This document shows positions 8,856 to 18,135 of a stretch of DNA of 64,000 bases, piece after piece. Numbering within the stretch: position 1 is the first letter of the stretch; every line of letters begins with the position of its first letter. Source of the DNA: Eubacterium_G segne (GTDB lineage: Bacteria; Bacillota; Clostridia; Lachnospirales; Lachnospiraceae); the NCBI RefSeq assembly GCF_014287775.1, contig NZ_JACOOZ010000009.1:62001-126000 (forward strand). The letters are read 5' to 3'. The notes under the pieces were generated by a model. It made no database searches and was not told where the DNA came from. It saw nothing but the letters and a program-made list of their open reading frames with translations. Position numbers and translations under genes: made by a program.

Positions 8856-10058
8856 ATGTTTACTTCTTTTTTCTATACAATGAAAAGTAATGGCCTTGAT
8901 ATATCAACCACGGAATGGCTTACCCTGATGGAAGCCCTTGATAAGGGGCTGGCCAATTCCAGTTTTACGGATTTTTATTATCTTTGTAGAACTATTTTTG
9001 TTAAAAACGAAGGGGATTATGATAAGTTAGATGCTGCTTTTCTGGAATATTTTAAAAATATAAAAGAAGACAAAATTAATATGGATAAAATTAACCAGTG
9101 GCTTCATAATGGCAGTGACTTAGAGGCTAAAATGACTAATCCGGAATTGTTTCAGGATACAAGAACCAAAAAGGAAGCTAAAGAGGTTCACAGAATGTTT
9201 CGTGAAAGACTGGCAGAACAGCATACGGAACATAACGGAGGAAAGTATTGGATTGGTACCGGCGGTGGTTCTTTTTTCGGAAAGAACGGAAGAAATTCCG
9301 GAGGTATTCAGCTAGGAGACAAGGCAGGAATGAAAACGGCATTTGCCGTTATGGGTGAACGCCGTTACAAGGATTTCAGACGTGACAAGAAGCTTACTAT
9401 GAGACAGTTTCAGGTGGCACTTAGGGAGCTTAGGCAGTATTCACGAAAGCTTGATTTGCCAAAGACAGAGCTGGATATAGATGGCACCATTGATTCTACC
9501 TGTAACAGAGGCGGGTATTTAAAGTTGGAGTTTGAGCAGCCAAGGAAGAATACTGTTAAGCTGATGCTGCTTTTTGACAGCGGTGGTTCCATGTATCCTT
9601 ACAGCGAAATGTGCAATGAGCTTTTTCAGGCAGTTCACAAGGCTAATCATTTTAAGGATGTTAAAACCTTTTATTTCCATAACTGCATTTATGCAAAGTT
9701 GTACAAAACTCCTGAGTGTGTTTCAGGAGACTGGATAGATACAACCTGGGCATTTAAAAATTATGACAAGGAATACAAAGTCATAATAGTAGGAGATGCA
9801 GGAATGGCTGAGGAGGAATATTTAGACAAAAACGGCAACTACAGCGGGCCTAATAACGGATTGTCAGGTCATGAGTGGATGCAGCTGTTTAAAAAGAAAT
9901 ATCCTCACTGTGTATGGCTTAATCCGTCCTTTCACGGAGATTTGTCGAAAATGTACTGGATGAAGTCGGAAAATATGATAAAAGAAATAGTGGATATGTA
10001 CCCTCTGTCCGTTGACGGACTGAAAAGAGCAATAAAAAAATTAATGTTAGACAGATAG
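8856..10058 (+). CDS. CoxE-like VWA domain protein, partner of MoxR ATPase
   Basis: The 400-residue protein has an N-terminal helical region (1-200), then a von Willebrand A domain (about 235-380). Its metal-site motif reads LLFDSGGSMYP: the third position of the usual DxSxS is Gly. The related DVGGSM form is typical of this COG3825-like group, so this is a family trait rather than decay. It starts 10 bases after the MoxR-type gene, an order conserved for CoxD/CoxE-type pairs. It is cytosolic, with no signal. The pair probably remodels a client complex; which one cannot be said. Confidence 0.88.
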   Translation: MFTSFFYTMKSNGLDISTTEWLTLMEALDKGLANSSFTDFYYLCRTIFVKNEGDYDKLDAAFLEYFKNIKEDKINMDKINQWLHNGSDLEAKMTNPELFQDTRTKKEAKEVHRMFRERLAEQHTEHNGGKYWIGTGGGSFFGKNGRNSGGIQLGDKAGMKTAFAVMGERRYKDFRRDKKLTMRQFQVALRELRQYSRKLDLPKTELDIDGTIDSTCNRGGYLKLEFEQPRKNTVKLMLLFDSGGSMYPYSEMCNELFQAVHKANHFKDVKTFYFHNCIYAKLYKTPECVSGDWIDTTWAFKNYDKEYKVIIVGDAGMAEEEYLDKNGNYSGPNNGLSGHEWMQLFKKKYPHCVWLNPSFHGDLSKMYWMKSENMIKEIVDMYPLSVDGLKRAIKKLMLDR

Positions 10059-10074
10059 TTTGTTAATTATTATT

Positions 10075-10114
10075 ACGGGACAAAAACATTTTTGTATGTT
10101 TTTGTCCCGTTTTT
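10075..10114 (+). terminator. Rho-independent terminator after MoxR-VWA operon
   Basis: A perfect 14-bp stem (ACGGGACAAAAACA / TGTTTTTGTCCCGT) with an 8-base loop is followed by Ts. Confidence 0.92.
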
Positions 10115-10316
10115 GCATTTAATTGGTTGATAAAAACAAATAAATACAACTTTTTTGTACAAAGTAGACAAATTGAAATGTGAAAATAAAACTAAATTTA
10201 CGAAAATGACGGAGAAAATGTAAAAACATTTTTATCTTATGGAAATTTAACAGGATAGTCTATATAATTTTAGTATACAAATTTTATTTCATGTAAATGA
10301 AAAAATGGAGGGAAAC

Positions 10317-13300
10317 ATGACATATTTTAAGAAGATGGGGAGGAGAGTATTGGCAATGACAATGGCTGTGTGCCTAAGTCTTGGACTTATTTGCGGTATT
10401 TCATTTGTAGGAAATACTGTAAAGGAAGTTAAAGCTGCCGATACAGGTTTTACAAAGAATGATTTTCTTAAATGTGACGGTACTTACATCAAAAATAATT
10501 ACGGCAAAGGAAGTAACGTTTATTTAAGGGGAACTAACGCAGGAGGAGTTTTCGTTCAGGAAAGCTGGATGAATGCAACCAACGCAGGGGACTACAAAAC
10601 TACAATGGCTACGTTAAAGAACAGATTCGGAGAAAGTACAATGTATGATCTGTTGGATTTATACGAGTCAAACTATTGGACAGAGGCAGATTTTGATAAT
10701 TGTAAAAACCTTGGAATGAGCGTTATAAGAGTACCATTTACTTATATGAATCTCTACAGACAAAGTGGAAATTCCTGGGTACTTAAAGACAATGCCTTTA
10801 GCAGACTTGACTGGTTTGTAGAGCAGGCATCAAAGAGAGGCATTTATGTAATACTTGATTTACATGGTGCTTTCGGTTCACAGAACGGACAGGATCACTC
10901 AGGGGAAGTGATTGATAATGTATCTGATGTTACATTTTTCTCAAATGACACATTGAAAAATCAGACGTTGGAACTTTGGAAGGTAGTAGCTGCAAGATAT
11001 GCAGGCAATCCGGCTGTTGCTGCATATGACACATTAAATGAGCCTGGTGAAAAAGCAGGCACAACTAATTCAAAGCATTGGGCATTTTACAATCAGATGT
11101 ACAATGCAATCCGCTCCGTTGACCCGGATCATATAATTATTATGGAATCATGTTGGGGAACATCAAATCTCCCAAATCCAAGTACATATGGATGGACTAA
11201 CGTAATGTACGAATACCATCATTATCCATGGGATTATCAAAGTGATTTATCAGGGCAGAAAAATGCAGTTGATAATCTTGTAAACAGCGTAAACAATGCA
11301 AACTACGGGGTACCTACATATATAGGTGAGTTTACATGTTTTGATTTACAGGATGGATGGACATATGAACTTGACAGGTTTAATAAAGAAGGATGGCATT
11401 ATACATCCTGGTCATACAAAACCACCAATTCAGGTTCATGGGGCATTTACAAAGAAAAGACTACAGATAAGGTAGATATTTGGAATGACTCAGAAGCAAC
11501 TATTAGAACCAAATGGGGAGCTGCATCCTTAGGAACAGGTGATAAAGGCTCTAACGGTTTAGTATACAATGTAATGAAGGCTGCACTGCCTGGAACAGTA
11601 GTTATGGCAGATACAGCTCTTACAGATGACAGTTATTTTTCAATTAAGACAAATATCAATGGAAAATATGTATGTGCTGAAAATTACGGTATGACAGCAC
11701 TTATATCAGACAGAATATCTGCGGGAGAGTGGGAGCAGTTCAGAGTAGTATATAACTCAGACGGAACAGTATCATTCCAGTCAAGAGCAAATAACAAATA
11801 TTTATGTGCTGTTTTTGATGATACAGATACTGAAAATCCTATTCTTCCAAGAAGCAGCAGCATTGGAACATGGGAGAAATTCTATGTGGAACAGAATAGT
11901 GACGGAACATATGCCCTTAGAACATATGTAAATAATTACTATGTTCAGGCAGATATTAATGATACTAATGCAGGTATATTACATGCCATTAGCACAACAG
12001 TGGGAACATGGGAAAAGCTGACATTTGAAGCAAAAAATTCAGCAGCCCTTCCTAAGGTAAATGGTGGACAGCAGGAAACTACACAGCCTTCAACAGAAGC
12101 ACCTACACAGGCACCAACGCAGAAGCCTACAGAGACACCAACAGAGGAAGAAGTAAGCGTAGATATTCCTACTACAAGTGGAAAATATGGTAAGAACTTT
12201 AAGGCAGTAGCTTATTATCCTAACTGGTATGGTGATTTTACATCAAAAGTACAGTGGGATAAACTTACCCACGTAAACTATTCATTTGCGTTGCCAAATG
12301 ATAATGGAACCATTGATTCCGTATCCGGTTCTGCCGGTGTTATTAACAGCCTTATATCTGTAGCTCATGCTAATGATGTTAAGGTAAATGTGGCAGTAGG
12401 CGGATGGTCATATTCAGACGGAAGAGAGTGTGCAAGGGTATTTGAAAATGCTACAAATACAGATGCAAAACGTCAGTCTCTTGCTAATGCAATTCTTGCA
12501 ATTGTTGACCAGTACGGATTTGACGGTGTTGATATTGACTGGGAATATCCTACAGCAAGTTCAGCAAGTCAGTTTACATCATTTATGAGATATTTAAGAA
12601 CAGGACTTACATCAAGAGGTAAAGTTCTTACATCAGCAGTTCAGGCTACAGGTGGCACATACCAGACAGATGAAGTTCTTCAGATGGTAGACTGGATAAA
12701 CGTTATGGCATACGATGGAGATGCAGGTTCAGGACATTCACCATACAGCCTTATTGTAAATTCATACAATTACTGGCATGGAACAAGGGGAATGGATGCA
12801 TCAAAGGTAGTTCTTGGTGTACCTTTCTATGAGAGACCTAACTGGGCCTCATATGCAGATATAGTTAATGCCAACTCAGCTAATGCATACAATGATTCAG
12901 CTGTTATTAATGGAACAACAGTTTATTATAACGGTATTAATACAATGTCCCAGAAGGCAAAATTCGCAGCAGAAAATGCCGGCGGTATTATGATTTGGGA
13001 AATCAGTCAGGATACAACTAACTCAAGCTTAAGCCTTATGAATGCTATTTATAATTCAGCCACGGCAGTAGTTGGAAAAGGCGGAACAACAGCAACAGTT
13101 ACAGATATTCCGGGAACCATCAGCATTGATTCCTATGGCGATAAAACATCAGGAATTACAATTAACACAGAGGGAAATGTTAAGTATGCCGGAAATCTTG
13201 TTAATAATTCATACTTAGATTACTATATTAAGGCAGCACAGAAGGGAACATATACTATTAATCTTCCGTTAGCAGCAGGGGATGCACAGTATAATGCAAA

Positions 13301-14093
13301 GAACATTATTGTTAAGTTAAATGATACAGTAGTGGCAACAGTTCCTATTACAGCAAGCAGCTCATGGACAACATTTGTAAATCACACAGCTGATATTACA
13401 CTTCCTGCTAAGGGAACCTATAAGTTGTCAATAGTTGCAGACAGTGGAGCATGTAATGTAGCTGATTTAACAGTAAGCAAAAAGGCAGAAGAAACAACAG
13501 TACCTGTTACGGAAAAGCCGACAGAGGCACCTACTGAGAAACCAACGGAAGCACCAACACAGGCTCCGGAAGATGATTTTACAATTGAAATTAACGGATA
13601 TCAGATTAGTACAACTGTAGAAGGTCACAGAGTAGTATATTCAGTGGCAGACCCTAATGACGAAGTTGTAAGCTCAGGTTTGGTATATGGTTTGTCAGAT
13701 TACGCAACAGCAGCAGATATGGTAGTAAACAGTAGCAATAGTTCAGTTAAGTCATATCAGTCAACAGAAGCAGGTAAATGTCCGATTTCATACAGTACCT
13801 TTGAAGGTGGACAGAGCTATACAATGACAATGCAGTTTGTAAATACAGAAAAATACTTCAGTGATAAAATGATGGTAAGAGCTTATGCACAGCTTAAGAA
13901 TGGTAAATATGTGTATAGTGATGTAAAGACATACACAATTTACTCTATTGCAGATACATTGTATCAGGGAAGAAAGATGAATACTTTCTCAGGTCACAGT
14001 TATTTGTATGACAAGATATTGAAAGTTGTAAATTCTAATTATAAAGAAATAGACTACAATTGGAATGACATAGTTGTAAAACCGTGGAAATAG
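10317..14093 (+). CDS. Secreted GH5 glucanase - GH18 chitinase fusion with binding modules
   Basis: The ATG at 10317 is chosen over one 12 bases upstream, which overlaps the GGAGGG ribosome site. The product has 1258 residues. Order: signal peptide (to about 41, cut after VKA); GH5 domain (about 45-425) with acid/base Glu in DTLNEPG (E242) and nucleophile in YIGEFTCF (E338); a fascin-like beta-trefoil (about 437-572); a Thr/Pro linker; GH18 domain (about 625-920) with VAVGGWS and the DGVDIDWEYP signature (catalytic E743); a beta-sandwich CBM-like domain (about 930-1050); a second Pro/Thr linker; and a C-terminal module (about 1090-1258) shared with the GH18 protein at 19900 and the pseudogene at 16882. 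It would cut beta-glucan and chitin, together typical of fungal walls. GH5 specificity is not resolved. No LPXTG, SLH or dockerin was seen. Confidence 0.9.
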   Translation: MTYFKKMGRRVLAMTMAVCLSLGLICGISFVGNTVKEVKAADTGFTKNDFLKCDGTYIKNNYGKGSNVYLRGTNAGGVFVQESWMNATNAGDYKTTMATLKNRFGESTMYDLLDLYESNYWTEADFDNCKNLGMSVIRVPFTYMNLYRQSGNSWVLKDNAFSRLDWFVEQASKRGIYVILDLHGAFGSQNGQDHSGEVIDNVSDVTFFSNDTLKNQTLELWKVVAARYAGNPAVAAYDTLNEPGEKAGTTNSKHWAFYNQMYNAIRSVDPDHIIIMESCWGTSNLPNPSTYGWTNVMYEYHHYPWDYQSDLSGQKNAVDNLVNSVNNANYGVPTYIGEFTCFDLQDGWTYELDRFNKEGWHYTSWSYKTTNSGSWGIYKEKTTDKVDIWNDSEATIRTKWGAASLGTGDKGSNGLVYNVMKAALPGTVVMADTALTDDSYFSIKTNINGKYVCAENYGMTALISDRISAGEWEQFRVVYNSDGTVSFQSRANNKYLCAVFDDTDTENPILPRSSSIGTWEKFYVEQNSDGTYALRTYVNNYYVQADINDTNAGILHAISTTVGTWEKLTFEAKNSAALPKVNGGQQETTQPSTEAPTQAPTQKPTETPTEEEVSVDIPTTSGKYGKNFKAVAYYPNWYGDFTSKVQWDKLTHVNYSFALPNDNGTIDSVSGSAGVINSLISVAHANDVKVNVAVGGWSYSDGRECARVFENATNTDAKRQSLANAILAIVDQYGFDGVDIDWEYPTASSASQFTSFMRYLRTGLTSRGKVLTSAVQATGGTYQTDEVLQMVDWINVMAYDGDAGSGHSPYSLIVNSYNYWHGTRGMDASKVVLGVPFYERPNWASYADIVNANSANAYNDSAVINGTTVYYNGINTMSQKAKFAAENAGGIMIWEISQDTTNSSLSLMNAIYNSATAVVGKGGTTATVTDIPGTISIDSYGDKTSGITINTEGNVKYAGNLVNNSYLDYYIKAAQKGTYTINLPLAAGDAQYNAKNIIVKLNDTVVATVPITASSSWTTFVNHTADITLPAKGTYKLSIVADSGACNVADLTVSKKAEETTVPVTEKPTEAPTEKPTEAPTQAPEDDFTIEINGYQISTTVEGHRVVYSVADPNDEVVSSGLVYGLSDYATAADMVVNSSNSSVKSYQSTEAGKCPISYSTFEGGQSYTMTMQFVNTEKYFSDKMMVRAYAQLKNGKYVYSDVKTYTIYSIADTLYQGRKMNTFSGHSYLYDKILKVVNSNYKEIDYNWNDIVVKPWK

Positions 14094-14117
14094 AAATTTG
14101 AATAAACACGGTAATTA

Positions 14118-14164
14118 AAAAAGCTGTAGTGTGCGGATAATAACTCCATATGCTACAGCTTTTT
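14118..14164. terminator. Terminator between GH5-GH18 gene and XRE gene
   Basis: AAAAAGCTGTAG (14118-14129) pairs with CTACAGCTTTTT (14153-14164). A/T runs on both sides let it serve both convergent genes. Confidence 0.85.
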
Positions 14165-14198
14165 AGTACCATAAAACAGTAAGTAGTAACTGTTAATA

Positions 14199-14513
14199 TT
14201 ACTTCCAAATCTTTATAGTGTTAATAAGTTTAAGTTTGTTTTCATCGCTCATATGTTTAATAAGTCCTATAAGTTCGTTGTCAAGAGCGGTATTTTCGTA
14301 TTCAGGTTCTACACGACCAACCAGTGAATCAAGAGTAATGTTCATTAACTTAGCATAGTAAATAAGTATTCTAAGTGACATTGCTGTTCTGTTGTTTTCA
14401 ACATTGCTAATGTAACCGGGAGTCACATTTAAAGCCTCAGCTACCTGAGCCTGTGTTAAATCCATGCTGATTCTTAGTTCTTTAATTTTACCCCCCAGAC
14501 TTTCGTAATTCAT
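14199..14513 (-). CDS. XRE-family helix-turn-helix regulator
   Basis: The 104-residue protein begins with a clear Cro/CI helix-turn-helix (about 7-62): IKELRISMDLTQAQVAEALN, then TPGYISNVENNR, as in SinR/Xre repressors. The remaining 40 residues are helical and may mediate dimerisation. The ribosome site AAAGGATTAGAAG precedes the ATG. It is divergent from the GH16 beta-glucanase gene and convergent to the GH5-GH18 gene, so it may control one or both. That is inference from position. The shared 318-bp upstream region holds two inverted repeats that could be its operators. Confidence 0.82.
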   Translation of the reverse strand: MNYESLGGKIKELRISMDLTQAQVAEALNVTPGYISNVENNRTAMSLRILIYYAKLMNITLDSLVGRVEPEYENTALDNELIGLIKHMSDENKLKLINTIKIWK

Positions 14514-14830
14514 TCTTCTAATCCTTTCAATTAACTTAATAATATTTAAAGTATAAACTGCTTATACGTCACAAGCTAGTATACACTAAAAGAAAAACAA
14601 TTTGTATATACTAATTATATCTAAAAAATGCTATTGGAAATAATGAAAGTAAAAAAAGGATTTTTTTATTAGAATTATTGGAATAAAAAAGAAAATACAA
14701 ATAAATTTTATGAAATTTGTACAAATAACTTGATAAAAACGATTTTATTTGTTTATATTAAAGTATATAAATTATGCAAATGTTAAAGGCAAATATTGCC
14801 ACTTACTAATGTACGAAAGGAACGAAAATT
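14514..14830. promoter_or_regulatory. Divergent regulatory region between XRE regulator and GH16 gene
   Basis: No gene lies in this 317-base stretch. Inverted repeats GTATAA-actgc-TTATAC (14551-14567) and TAGTATA ... TATACTA (14577-14583 and 14607-14613) lie near the XRE start and are operator candidates. A vegetative promoter for the GH16 gene is at 14730-14759: TTGATA, 18-base spacer, TATATT. The rest is very AT-rich. A ribosome site (GAAAGGAACG) precedes the GH16 ATG. Confidence 0.5.
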
Positions 14831-16747
14831 ATGAGGATAACAAAAAAGATTACAGCTTATATATTAGCTACAAGTCTGCTATTGTCAGGAATTACTTTCT
14901 ATAATAATGACCAATCAGAAGTCAAGGCTGCGGTAGGAGACTGGAAAGAAGTATGGAGTGATGAATTTAACGGAACAAGTCTTGATACAAATACATGGAC
15001 ATATGAAATAGGAAACGGAAACTGGGGATGGGGAAATGGAGAAGCGGAATATTACACAGACAGACCGGAGAATATTTCCGTGTCAGATGGTTATTTGAAG
15101 ATAACTGCAAAGAAGGAAAATTATAAGAATTTTAAATACACATCAGGACGTATTATTTCAAGGGGAAAAAAGAATTTTAAATATGGAAAGATGGAAGCAA
15201 GAATAAAGGTGGAAAATGGGAACCAGTCAGGAGTATGGCCGGCATTTTGGATGATGGGTGAAAAAGGTAAATGGCCTGATAATGGAGAACTTGACATTAT
15301 GGAACATGCCAATGACAGAAATTATGTTGGGGGATGTATTCACTGGAATCCCAACGGATTTGGCGGAAACTATGACCACAGATATCAGGGAGGGGATTAC
15401 TATTTTAGTGACAATGTAAATAATGGTATTACTAACTGGCATACTTACGGTATTATCTGGGACGAAAAACATATTGAATGGACTGTGGATGGGGTAAGCT
15501 ATCATACTGAAAAATTCAACAGTAGTAACAGCTATTGTTTTCAGCAGTATCAGTATTTTCTTTTAAACCTTGCTATTGGTGGAACAGGTACACTGTATAC
15601 AGGAAAGCAGACACCACCTGAGGATTACAAAACAGCAGTGATGTATGTGGATTGGGTAAAGGTATGGCAAAAGGAAGAGGCACCTACCACGGAATACGAT
15701 GGCCCATATGTTACAGTTACGGAAGATTCTGTAGCAAAATATACCGGCTCATGGTCAGATTTTTTTGGAAGTGGATGGACAGGCGCATCAGGAACCCTTA
15801 CATCTAACGGAACAATAGCTGATGGATTTACAATTAATGCCACATCAGTGGGAAGAACCGGTGATAAGGACAGCATATGGGGAATACAGGGAAAATTAAT
15901 GAATCTTAAATATTATCCGGGAAATACATATAAATATAAGTGTACAATTACCTCGGATAAAGATAAAAGAATATTTGTAAAGGTGGCAGATGATGCAGAG
16001 GATGCTTTAGCAGGAGGCTACATTACCTTAAAAGCAAATGAACCATATTATTATGAAACAGATGTTAATATTCCTAAGGATTTTGATGGGACAGTAAGTC
16101 TTAAGTTTGGTATGGGAATTGCCAATGACGGGGATGTTATTGATGCAGGAAGTTCCCTTAAGGTAAAAGTTGAAAATGTATCTTTTGTTACAACAGCAAC
16201 AATACCTGATCCTGACTATGTAAACAGTCAGACAACTACGGAGAAGCCAACTGTGGCACCAACAGTGAAACCTACTGAAACTACTAAAAAACAGCAGGAG
16301 GAAACTAAAGAAAATATTACGGAAGTTACTACTAAAAAACAGCAGGAGGAAACTAAAGAAAATATTACGGAAGTTACTACAAAAAATCAGCAGACAGTGA
16401 CTACAACTAAAAATACATCATATAAAGTAACAAAGCCCGGAAAGACAAAGGTGGTAAGAGCCTTAAGAAGTAAAAACAACAAAAAGATAAGTCTTAAATT
16501 AAAGAAAATAAAAGGAGCGTCAAAATACGAGATTAAAGTTTCAACCTCAAAGAGATTTACAAAGAAGACAACTAAGAAAGTTGTGATAAAGTCCGTAAAG
16601 AAGGTGATTAAAGGATTAAAGAAGAATAAGAAGTATTACATAAAGGCAAGAGCAATAAAGGTTGTTAATAAAAAGCTTTATCCGGGAAAATGGAGTAAAG
16701 TTAAAAAAATAAAAAAATGTGAGTTTTATAAAAAACGGAGAGTATAA
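14831..16747 (+). CDS. Secreted GH16 beta-glucanase with CBM-like domain and basic C-terminal domain
   Basis: The product has 638 residues. A signal peptide (to about 34) is followed by a GH16 domain (about 37-275) with the catalytic motif ELDIMEH (E153 nucleophile, D155, E158 acid/base) and the substrate-cleft motif GVWPAFW. Next is a CBM4/9-like beta-sandwich (about 285-465), a Thr-rich linker holding two identical 16-residue repeats, and a very basic fibronectin III-like domain (about 530-638) related to the ends of the proteins at 45996 and 47981. GH16 members cleave beta-1,3 or mixed beta-1,3-1,4 glucans (laminarinase or lichenase); the extra Met in the active-site motif fits the laminarinase type. 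It is secreted and probably held to the wall by the basic tail (inference). Confidence 0.9.
   Translation: MRITKKITAYILATSLLLSGITFYNNDQSEVKAAVGDWKEVWSDEFNGTSLDTNTWTYEIGNGNWGWGNGEAEYYTDRPENISVSDGYLKITAKKENYKNFKYTSGRIISRGKKNFKYGKMEARIKVENGNQSGVWPAFWMMGEKGKWPDNGELDIMEHANDRNYVGGCIHWNPNGFGGNYDHRYQGGDYYFSDNVNNGITNWHTYGIIWDEKHIEWTVDGVSYHTEKFNSSNSYCFQQYQYFLLNLAIGGTGTLYTGKQTPPEDYKTAVMYVDWVKVWQKEEAPTTEYDGPYVTVTEDSVAKYTGSWSDFFGSGWTGASGTLTSNGTIADGFTINATSVGRTGDKDSIWGIQGKLMNLKYYPGNTYKYKCTITSDKDKRIFVKVADDAEDALAGGYITLKANEPYYYETDVNIPKDFDGTVSLKFGMGIANDGDVIDAGSSLKVKVENVSFVTTATIPDPDYVNSQTTTEKPTVAPTVKPTETTKKQQEETKENITEVTTKKQQEETKENITEVTTKNQQTVTTTKNTSYKVTKPGKTKVVRALRSKNNKKISLKLKKIKGASKYEIKVSTSKRFTKKTTKKVVIKSVKKVIKGLKKNKKYYIKARAIKVVNKKLYPGKWSKVKKIKKCEFYKKRRV
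16280..16375 (+). repeat. Tandem 48-bp repeat in GH16 linker
   Basis: Two copies of a 48-bp unit (16280-16327 and 16328-16375), then a degenerate partial third, encode a 16-residue repeat of the form TKKQQEETKENITEVT. They lie in the linker between the CBM-like and basic domains, and copy number may vary between strains. Confidence 0.9.
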
Positions 16748-16797
16748 GTGCAAACTTAAAAATGATAAAATAAAGATATCAATATAGACGATTTAAT

Positions 16798-16858
16798 AAA
16801 GGTTGAAAGAAATGTGAAAAGGAAGGGAAAAAACAAATCATTCTTTCAACCTTTTTAA
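16798..16858 (+). terminator. Terminator after GH16 gene
   Basis: AAAGGTTGAAAGAA (16798-16811) pairs with TTCTTTCAACCTTT (16841-16854), followed by Ts. Confidence 0.85.
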
Positions 16859-16881
16859 TTTGTTTTTGCCATATAAAAATT

Positions 16882-17520
16882 ATGGTGGGATTGGTATCCA
16901 TGATGATAAAAAAGATAATGGCATGTATTATGTCGGTTTGTATGTTTATGTCAATAATATGTACGGAAAACATAAGCACGGCTAAAGGAGCAGAATCCAC
17001 AACGGTTTATTTTCTGGCAACCTCTGAGTGGTCGGAAGTTAATGCCTACGTTTATGGAAATGCAGAGGCAGCTTCAACTAATGCAGAAGTTTTAGCGAAA
17101 AGTCGGACTTACCGTACTGATATTCAGTCAGAGGCAAGTGGCAGACAGGGTGTGAAATTAAAAAATAATGGGGATTATGTTGAATTTACATTACAAAAGC
17201 CGGATATTTTTTAATGAAACCCTTAACAAAGGAGAAAAAATAAGACTTCAAAAAGACTCAGGTAATGAAGCAGAATATTATATTATTGATTTTATAGAGT
17301 GTGAGATGACAGAAAATGCCCTGAAAAAACCGGGGAATATGTTTATGGTGATGTACATGATTATTCTGTGTATAATGTAGCAGATTATTTGTATCAGAAA
17401 GCATGTTCCACAAATGCAGCAGCACATGATTATCTGTACAATAACATTTTAAAGAAAGTATCGCCGGAATACAAAACAGTAGATTATGACTGGGGAAATA
17501 CAATAGTTCCGGTAAAATAA
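16882..17520 (+). pseudogene. Decayed secreted modular protein (remnant of a polysaccharidase)
   Basis: Three coding fragments in alternating frames form one broken gene. Fragment 1 (16882 to about 17199) has a signal peptide and a segment like the N-terminal module of the GH87 protein at 47981. Fragment 2 (about 17196-17334, shifted frame) continues that module (FNETLNKGEKIRLQK versus FKLNKSLKKGDKIKIQ in GH87), but about 70 residues are missing between them. Fragment 3 (17335-17520, first frame again) is the last 60 residues of the C-terminal module of the GH5-GH18 and GH18 proteins (YVYGDVHDYSVYNVADYLYQK). The catalytic domain is gone. At least one deletion and two frame changes are needed. 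Translation from 16882 stops at 17212-17214. Confidence 0.8.
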
Positions 17521-17526
17521 AAACAA

Positions 17527-17569
17527 ATATATAACCCCTGATTCTTTTACGGAATTGGGGGTTATATAT
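17527..17569 (+). terminator. Terminator-like hairpin after the pseudogene
   Basis: ATATAACCCC (from 17527/17529) pairs with GGGGTTATAT (17558-17569), and the stem can be extended inward with G-T pairs. The T-run is short. Confidence 0.65.
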
Positions 17570-17628
17570 TTGAAATAACTGTGATAATATAAACAGTAGA
17601 AAAAATACAAATGACGAGGAGATAATCT

Positions 17629-18063
17629 ATGTTAAAAGAGTTTAAAGAGTTTGCGTTAAAAGGCAACATGATTGACCTTGCTGTAGGTGTAATCATCGGT
17701 GGAGCTTTTAATTCATTAGTGACGTCTTTAGTTGACAACATAATAATGCCTGTTATCAGTATCTTTACGGGAAAAATTGATTTCAGCAATCTGTTTTTAT
17801 CCCTTGACGGAAAAGAATATGATACGTTGGCACAGGCACAGAAAGCAGGGGCAGCCACTCTTAATTATGGAACATTTATTACAGGACTTTTGAATTTCAT
17901 AATTATGGCATTTGTGGTATTTTTGCTTGTTAAGGCAATGAACAAGTTAAGAACTCATAATGAGGTGCCACAGGAAGCAACTACGAAAATCTGTCCACAT
18001 TGTAAGTCGGAAATACACATTGACGCAGACAGATGCCCACATTGTACAAGTAAACTTGATTAG
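17629..18063 (+). CDS. mscL: Large-conductance mechanosensitive channel with C-terminal zinc ribbon
   Basis: The 144-residue MscL opens with the conserved MLKEFKEFALKGNMIDLAVGVIIGGAF (given in part), containing TM1 (about 16-45); TM2 (about 82-103) follows after a periplasmic-type loop. It relieves turgor when the membrane is stretched. In place of the usual C-terminal helix bundle there is a four-cysteine zinc ribbon, CPHCKS to CPHCTSKLD (about 121-144). Comparable tails occur in other Firmicute MscL proteins as far as I recall. The gene is monocistronic, with a ribosome site GAGGAG and its own terminator. Confidence 0.95.
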   Translation: MLKEFKEFALKGNMIDLAVGVIIGGAFNSLVTSLVDNIIMPVISIFTGKIDFSNLFLSLDGKEYDTLAQAQKAGAATLNYGTFITGLLNFIIMAFVVFLLVKAMNKLRTHNEVPQEATTKICPHCKSEIHIDADRCPHCTSKLD

Positions 18064-18065
18064 GA

Positions 18066-18102
18066 AATACCCCCGGTGGAATACAGTTTTGCCGGGGGTA
18101 TT
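18066..18102 (+). terminator. Terminator after mscL
   Basis: AATACCCCCGG (18066-18076) pairs with CCGGGGGTATT (18092-18102), a strong GC-rich hairpin. The T-run after it is short. Confidence 0.8.
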
Positions 18103-18135
18103 ATAATAAGTATGATTTTAATGGAGAGCAGTTAT

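Noticed and set aside
15121..15876. Three open frames on the minus strand within GH16
   Set aside because: Antisense shadows of a conserved catalytic domain, without initiation signals.
16280..16375. Possible CRISPR-like repeat
   Set aside because: Two contiguous identical 48-bp units with no spacers, in a coding linker.
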